64,000 bases of DNA from Mycobacterium sp. E3251 (GTDB lineage Bacteria > Actinomycetota > Actinomycetes > Mycobacteriales > Mycobacteriaceae), in assembly GCF_001666835.1 (NCBI RefSeq), contig NZ_LZJF01000196.1:1-64000 (forward strand). Direction: 5' to 3'. Numbering within the stretch: the stretch's first letter is position 1; the number at the start of each line of letters is the position of its first letter. Below, piece after piece: positions 60,641 to 64,000 of the stretch. The notes under the pieces are model-generated. The model worked only from the letters and a program-made list of their open reading frames with translations. It searched no databases and was not told the DNA's origin. A program made the translations under genes and the position numbers.

Positions 60641-61221
60641 GCCGGGCGATCGCCGGTCTTACTCACCGGCCTTCGCCGGCCCTTGGCCGGCGCGGGCTTG
60701 GCTTCGTTCACCGAAGGTTTGGGGGCCGCCGTGTCGAATTGCGATTCGAAGGTGGACATGGCCTCCATCATCGCCAGGAAAACCCGATGTGCTGCGGCCA
60801 GATCGCGGTCGGACAGGTCGGCAAGGGCCGCGCGCAGTTCCGCGCCGAGTGGGGTGAAGAACGAGCGGGCCAGCTCCATGCCGGGTTCTTCGTAACGCAG
60901 CAGCGTCTTGCGCCGGTCGACGGGATCGGGCTCGCGCCGAAGGTGCCCGGAGTCGATCATTCGGTCAACCAGGTAGGTGATCGCGGCGGGCGACACGTCC
61001 AGCCGTTGTCGCAACTGGGCCGGCGTCAGCGGCGTCCCGGCGGTTTCGGCGACCATGATGTGCAGCAAGGCGTGCAAGTCGGTGCCGCCGACATCGTGCT
61101 GACGGGCGAAGTGCCGTCCGATGCGGTCCGATTGCGCTGTGAGTGCGCGCATGTCGGCCGACATCAACTTCTCGAGTTCGGCTCGGTCTAGTCGTCGATC
61201 AGAGGCGCCGCGCTTGGTCAC
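60637..61221 (-). CDS. MarR-family transcriptional regulator
   Basis: 194 residues. Winged helix: LTPAQLRQRLDVSPAAITYLVDRMIDSGHLRREPDPVDRRKTLL. The 40-residue C-terminal tail is rich in Lys, Pro and Arg, like a nucleic-acid-binding extension. The end overlaps the convergent glycosyltransferase gene by 4 bp. In Corynebacterium glutamicum a MarR protein (CrtR) controls a carotenoid operon containing an MMPL gene, so a similar role here is an attractive inference. Confidence 0.87.
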   Translation of the reverse strand: MTKRGASDRRLDRAELEKLMSADMRALTAQSDRIGRHFARQHDVGGTDLHALLHIMVAETAGTPLTPAQLRQRLDVSPAAITYLVDRMIDSGHLRREPDPVDRRKTLLRYEEPGMELARSFFTPLGAELRAALADLSDRDLAAAHRVFLAMMEAMSTFESQFDTAAPKPSVNEAKPAPAKGRRRPVSKTGDRPA

Positions 61222-61326
61222 TTACCTGTGTCCTTCTGCAAGATTCGCCGCCCAGCGTATCGGCGACCGCCGCGCGCGGTCCGCGTACCCCGCCAAGTGT
61301 CTCGCATTTGCGCCGGATTGGCCCGT

Positions 61327-61662
61327 TCAGGACTTGGTCGGGTCGTGGCCCCAGTTCATCAGGGAGTAGCGCCAAGCGCTCTCGGCGATGTCGCCCCCGG
61401 GGCGTTGCGCCAGGTGGCGCCTGGCGTAGCCGACGACCTTGCGCATGTGCGCGTAGTCGTCGGCCGCGAGTTCACTCCGTTTGGCCCGGAGTATCTCGAC
61501 AATGCGGCGACCGCTGGCGTGGCCGGTCGACTCATCGCCGCCGCGCTTCTGTCCCACACTCTGCGACTGCTCGGTCGCAAGCCACTTCTCCAGCTCGCCA
61601 GTGGTCATGTTGACCGTCTTCCGGAAGCTGTCCCAGGTGGTCTCGTCGTCATCGTCGGCCAT
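61327..61662 (-). CDS. DUF3140 family protein
   Basis: 111 residues from ATG 61662. Acidic start (MADDDDETTWDSFRKTVNMT), then LEKWLATEQSQSVGQ and a helical RRIVEILRAKRSELAADDYAHMRKVVGYARRHLAQRP stretch, which match the small DUF3140 family. Last gene of a four-gene minus-strand operon; 8 bp separate it from DUF2945. These families often occur near DNA-repair or light-response genes in Actinobacteria; biochemical function unknown. Confidence 0.8.
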   Translation of the reverse strand: MADDDDETTWDSFRKTVNMTTGELEKWLATEQSQSVGQKRGGDESTGHASGRRIVEILRAKRSELAADDYAHMRKVVGYARRHLAQRPGGDIAESAWRYSLMNWGHDPTKS

Positions 61663-61670
61663 CTTCGACC

Positions 61671-61886
61671 TCAGTCCCGGCGGCGCAGCGCGCTGGGTTT
61701 GTGCACCGCGTCCGCGCCCGTCTTGTCGCTGCGGACCTGGTACTGCGGCTCGTCTTCGGAGGCGCGCACGGTGCGTCCGGCGGCCTGGGTGTCCGAGGTG
61801 ATTTCGCGCTCCACCGTTCCCCGAACGGTGCTGCCGTGGCTGCGCCACTCGACCTTGTCGCCCTCCTGAAATTTCTTGTCACCCAT
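61671..61886 (-). CDS. DUF2945 (HVA1) family protein
   Basis: 71 residues. KFQEGDKVEWRSHGSTVRGTVEREITSDT is the small SH3-like signature of the hypervirulence-associated HVA1/DUF2945 family, followed by QYQVRSDKTGADAVHKPSAL. A ribosome binding site AGGAG lies before ATG 61886. Third gene of the operon, 14 bp behind the DUF2867 gene. Confidence 0.85.
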   Translation of the reverse strand: MGDKKFQEGDKVEWRSHGSTVRGTVEREITSDTQAAGRTVRASEDEPQYQVRSDKTGADAVHKPSALRRRD

Positions 61887-61899
61887 GTCGCTTCTCCTT

Positions 61900-63384
61900 T
61901 CAACATGACGGAGCCGCCGCCGGCGTTACGCCACCGCGCGCGGTGGCGGTGACGTCGCGGGCGATGCCGCCGAACACCACGTCGCGGTAGGGCGCTGCCG
62001 CGTTCCAAAAGATCTGCCCTGCAAGGCCATAAGGCTGAAACAACGCCCGCTGGCGGTACTGGGATCCGCCGTTGCCGGCGGGGCTCGCCGACAGCTCCAG
62101 CCAGAGGCGCCCGGGCAGCGGGATATCAGCGCGCAGTCGGAGCAGCCGCGGCGTGTCGATGCGCTCCACGCGCCACCAGTCCAGGGCCTCGCCCTCGTGC
62201 AGTTGCTGCCCGTCCAGCGGCCGGCGCAGAAACCGCACGGCGCCCAGCGCCCCGTTGATCCAGCCGCGCAGGGGCCATTCCAACGGAATTGCCGACCAGT
62301 TGCGCTCTGCGACGGCCGTTTGGATGGCCCGCCATAGCGTTTCGGGGTCGGTGCGGCTATGGCGTTGGCGCACATCCTCATACAGCGATCCGCCGGCCCA
62401 CTGCGGGTCGGTGGGCAGCGGCTGGGAGGGTGCACCATTCATGTCGGCGCGCGACCACCGGGTGCGCAGATCTTTTTCGCGCACGTGCCCCAGGGCGAGT
62501 TCGACGGCCTCCTCGTAGTGGGTGAGCCCGCCGTCGGGATCGGGTATGTACCGGGCGATGTCGTGGTTGGCGCACACCACGTCGTTTTCCAGCGACTCCA
62601 TCAGCGAGACGGCCAGTTGGCGAGGAATTGGGGTGAGCATGTCGACCCACGGCGCCGACAGCCGTGGCGTCAATAGGGGCACAGGCACCGCGGGCCGCCG
62701 GGGCAGGCCCGCGATCACGGCGTACTTGCGGATCATTTCGGTGTAGGTGAAGCGGTCCGGTCCGCCGATGTCGAATGGCCGGTTCACCTCCGCGGGCAGC
62801 TCCGCCGCGCGGACCAGGTAGTAGAGGACGTCGCGCACCGCGATGGGCTGGACGCAGGTACGCAACCATCGCGGCGCCACGATCAGCGGCAGCCGCTCGG
62901 TGAGGTACCGCAGCATCTCGAAGCTGGCCGACCCCGCCCCGATGATGGCGGCCGCGCGCAATTCAACGGAGGGCACGCCCGAAATTCGTAGCAGGCGCCC
63001 GACTTGCGCGCGTGAGGCCAGGTGATCGGAGAGCTTCTGCCCGTCGGGCGTGATGCCGCCGACGTAGACGATGCGCGACAGCCCCGCCCGGGCCGCGCAC
63101 TCGGCGACGTTGCGGGCCGCGCGTTCGTCGAAGTCCACGAAGTCGGGCCGCATCAGCGAATGCACCAGGTAGTACAAGACTTGCTGACCTTCCAGTGCCC
63201 GGCCCACGGCGGTGGCGTCGATGACGTCGCCGGCAACGACCTCTACCTGGTCGCGCCAGGCGACGTCGTCAAGCTTGGCGGGGTCTCGGGCCAGCACGCG
63301 CACGGTGTGCCCCTTCTCGAGCAGCTCCGGGATGAGCCGCGTGCCCAGGTATCCCGTGGCGCCGAACACGACGCAGTGCATCAA
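61900..63384 (-). CDS. NAD(P)-binding protein with DUF2867 C-terminal domain
   Basis: 494 residues. N-terminal atypical SDR domain: CVVFGATGYLGTRLIPELLEKGH, DVIDATAVGRAL, VYYLVHS-like loops and PFDIGGPDRFTYTEM. From about residue 330 a DUF2867 domain follows (SLYEDVRQRHSRTD, DWWRVERID). Such proteins are repeatedly found beside photolyase and carotenoid genes; their reaction is unknown. Its ATG overlaps the stop of the upstream gene by 4 bp. Confidence 0.85.
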   Translation of the reverse strand: MMHCVVFGATGYLGTRLIPELLEKGHTVRVLARDPAKLDDVAWRDQVEVVAGDVIDATAVGRALEGQQVLYYLVHSLMRPDFVDFDERAARNVAECAARAGLSRIVYVGGITPDGQKLSDHLASRAQVGRLLRISGVPSVELRAAAIIGAGSASFEMLRYLTERLPLIVAPRWLRTCVQPIAVRDVLYYLVRAAELPAEVNRPFDIGGPDRFTYTEMIRKYAVIAGLPRRPAVPVPLLTPRLSAPWVDMLTPIPRQLAVSLMESLENDVVCANHDIARYIPDPDGGLTHYEEAVELALGHVREKDLRTRWSRADMNGAPSQPLPTDPQWAGGSLYEDVRQRHSRTDPETLWRAIQTAVAERNWSAIPLEWPLRGWINGALGAVRFLRRPLDGQQLHEGEALDWWRVERIDTPRLLRLRADIPLPGRLWLELSASPAGNGGSQYRQRALFQPYGLAGQIFWNAAAPYRDVVFGGIARDVTATARGGVTPAAAPSC

Positions 63385-63809
63385 TTCGCTCCTTCAGCTG
63401 AGCTGTCGTTGGGGCTGGCGGTATGGGCAGGATGCCCCGACGTGCGCCGGCGCTCCTTGAGCTGTGCTTCGTAAACGTGGCGACTACCGGCGGTGAGCCG
63501 GCTCCGCACCAGGCGTTCGACTTCTCGGAAGCATCGGTAGTAGCCGTCGTCGTAATCGTCGACGACCTGAAACGTCCACCGTCCCGGTAACACGTTGCGC
63601 CCGACGAGTTCGACGCTGATGTGTCGCGCCAGGTCGGAGTGCCCCAGCTCGTTCAGCTGGGCGACCGCGGCGTCGAGTTGCAGGTCGGCCCGCCCGGTCA
63701 GCTGGTGGAAGGAATACAGGTGGCCCCGAGCGCGCTCGACGGTTTCGAGGGCCTCGGTGACTTTGCCGACCGCCTCGGCGACGGCGTCGCTCGTTTCTGC
63801 GTCATCCAT
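63381..63809 (-). CDS. Hypothetical protein, first gene of the DUF2867 operon
   Basis: 142 residues, mostly predicted helix. The N-terminal third has a heptad-like pattern (AVAEAVGKVTEALETVERARGHL), the middle contains GRWTFQVVDDYDDGYYRCFRE, and the C-terminus is Ser/Asn-rich and probably disordered. I know the type only as an uncharacterised actinobacterial protein linked to DUF2867 genes. The start is followed upstream by an AT-rich promoter region. Confidence 0.7.
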   Translation of the reverse strand: MDDAETSDAVAEAVGKVTEALETVERARGHLYSFHQLTGRADLQLDAAVAQLNELGHSDLARHISVELVGRNVLPGRWTFQVVDDYDDGYYRCFREVERLVRSRLTAGSRHVYEAQLKERRRTSGHPAHTASPNDSSAEGAN

Positions 63810-63880
63810 GGCTTCCTCCCCGACCGGTCGTTAAGGCATTCCCCGTGGAATAGGGGCCGAATCCCCGGAACCGGCATCCG

Positions 63881-63908
63881 TAACTTAAATCACTTAATAG
63901 TTAAGTTA
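63881..63908. promoter_or_regulatory. TTAA-rich operator-like inverted repeat at the right edge
   Basis: TAACTTAA (63881-63888) and TTAAGTTA (63901-63908) are a perfect 8-bp inverted repeat with a 12-bp spacer that itself contains CTTAA. It lies about 75 bp upstream of the operon starting at 63809, in an AT-rich patch. TTAA-rich symmetry also marks the MMPL/fni promoter, suggesting one regulator for both. Confidence 0.5.
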
Positions 63909-64000
63909 CTGGAATAACACCCGCTTCGCCAGGATGGTTCACTCGTGAGTGCTTGCCGAGCAAGGGCTTTGGCGCCGGGGATCAAAGCGCCTTGAGATGC

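Overview
This is high-GC mycobacterial chromosome. From about 10.4 kb to 54.1 kb the gene order follows, in inverted orientation, the Mycobacterium tuberculosis block Rv3063 (cstA) to Rv3033: cstA, ligB, fadE22, tandem GntR, cyp136 with its TetR and SDR, dinB2, TetR, FMN reductase, nrdHIE, TetR, Baeyer-Villiger monooxygenase, nrdF2, DUF3349, adhC, fecB, ctaD, serB2, ABC ATPase, NUDIX, echA17, two methyltransferases, TB22.2, PQQ-like lipoprotein, acetyltransferase, DUF4333 lipoprotein. Several protein lengths equal the H37Rv ones as I recall them (FadE22 721, CYP136 492, AdhC 346, NrdF2 324, EchA17 254, TB22.2 227 residues). Extra genes inside this backbone, a photolyase and a type 2 isopentenyl diphosphate isomerase point to a non-tuberculous species, probably a slow grower near the M. 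avium complex; that placement is inference. I saw no tRNA, rRNA, CRISPR array, insertion sequence or phage gene.

Layout. 0-10.4 kb is accessory: an adhE gene broken by a fold-back inverted repeat at the left edge, a ferredoxin / two-component system / cytochrome P450 / frameshifted alcohol dehydrogenase group, an SDR, a cyclic-nucleotide-binding protein, a nitroreductase and an Hsp70-like protein. 10.4-28 kb is the cstA-to-FMN-reductase part of the backbone, with inserted genes (an SDR before fadE22; a DUF35 protein and thiolase-like partner after it; an RsbA-like anti-sigma protein, a small lipoprotein and a stand-alone LeuA regulatory-domain protein behind a leader peptide). 28-38.3 kb holds the class Ib ribonucleotide reductase: nrdHIE and nrdF2 lie 8 kb apart, but each is preceded by a pair of NrdR-like boxes at 32-bp spacing. 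38.3-53.5 kb is conserved core (AdhC, FecB, cytochrome c oxidase subunit I, SerB2, NUDIX, EchA17, methyltransferases, acetyltransferase), plus a repeat protein and an Mrr-like nuclease. 54.2-64 kb is accessory and looks like a light/oxidative-stress and isoprenoid group: photolyase, TspO, MMPL transporter, fni, glycosyltransferase, MarR regulator and a DUF3140/DUF2945/DUF2867 operon.

Regulation is unusually readable. Clean palindromes lie in the intergenic regions of five TetR-linked loci. The fadE22 ribosome binding site can be sealed into a 10-bp stem by sequence just after the upstream gene. The LeuA-domain gene has a 24-codon leader ORF with a Val-Val pair at the edge of a strong hairpin. 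A short GC-rich repeat occurs inside the nrdI N-terminus and again as a 55-bp tandem duplication at 53.5 kb.
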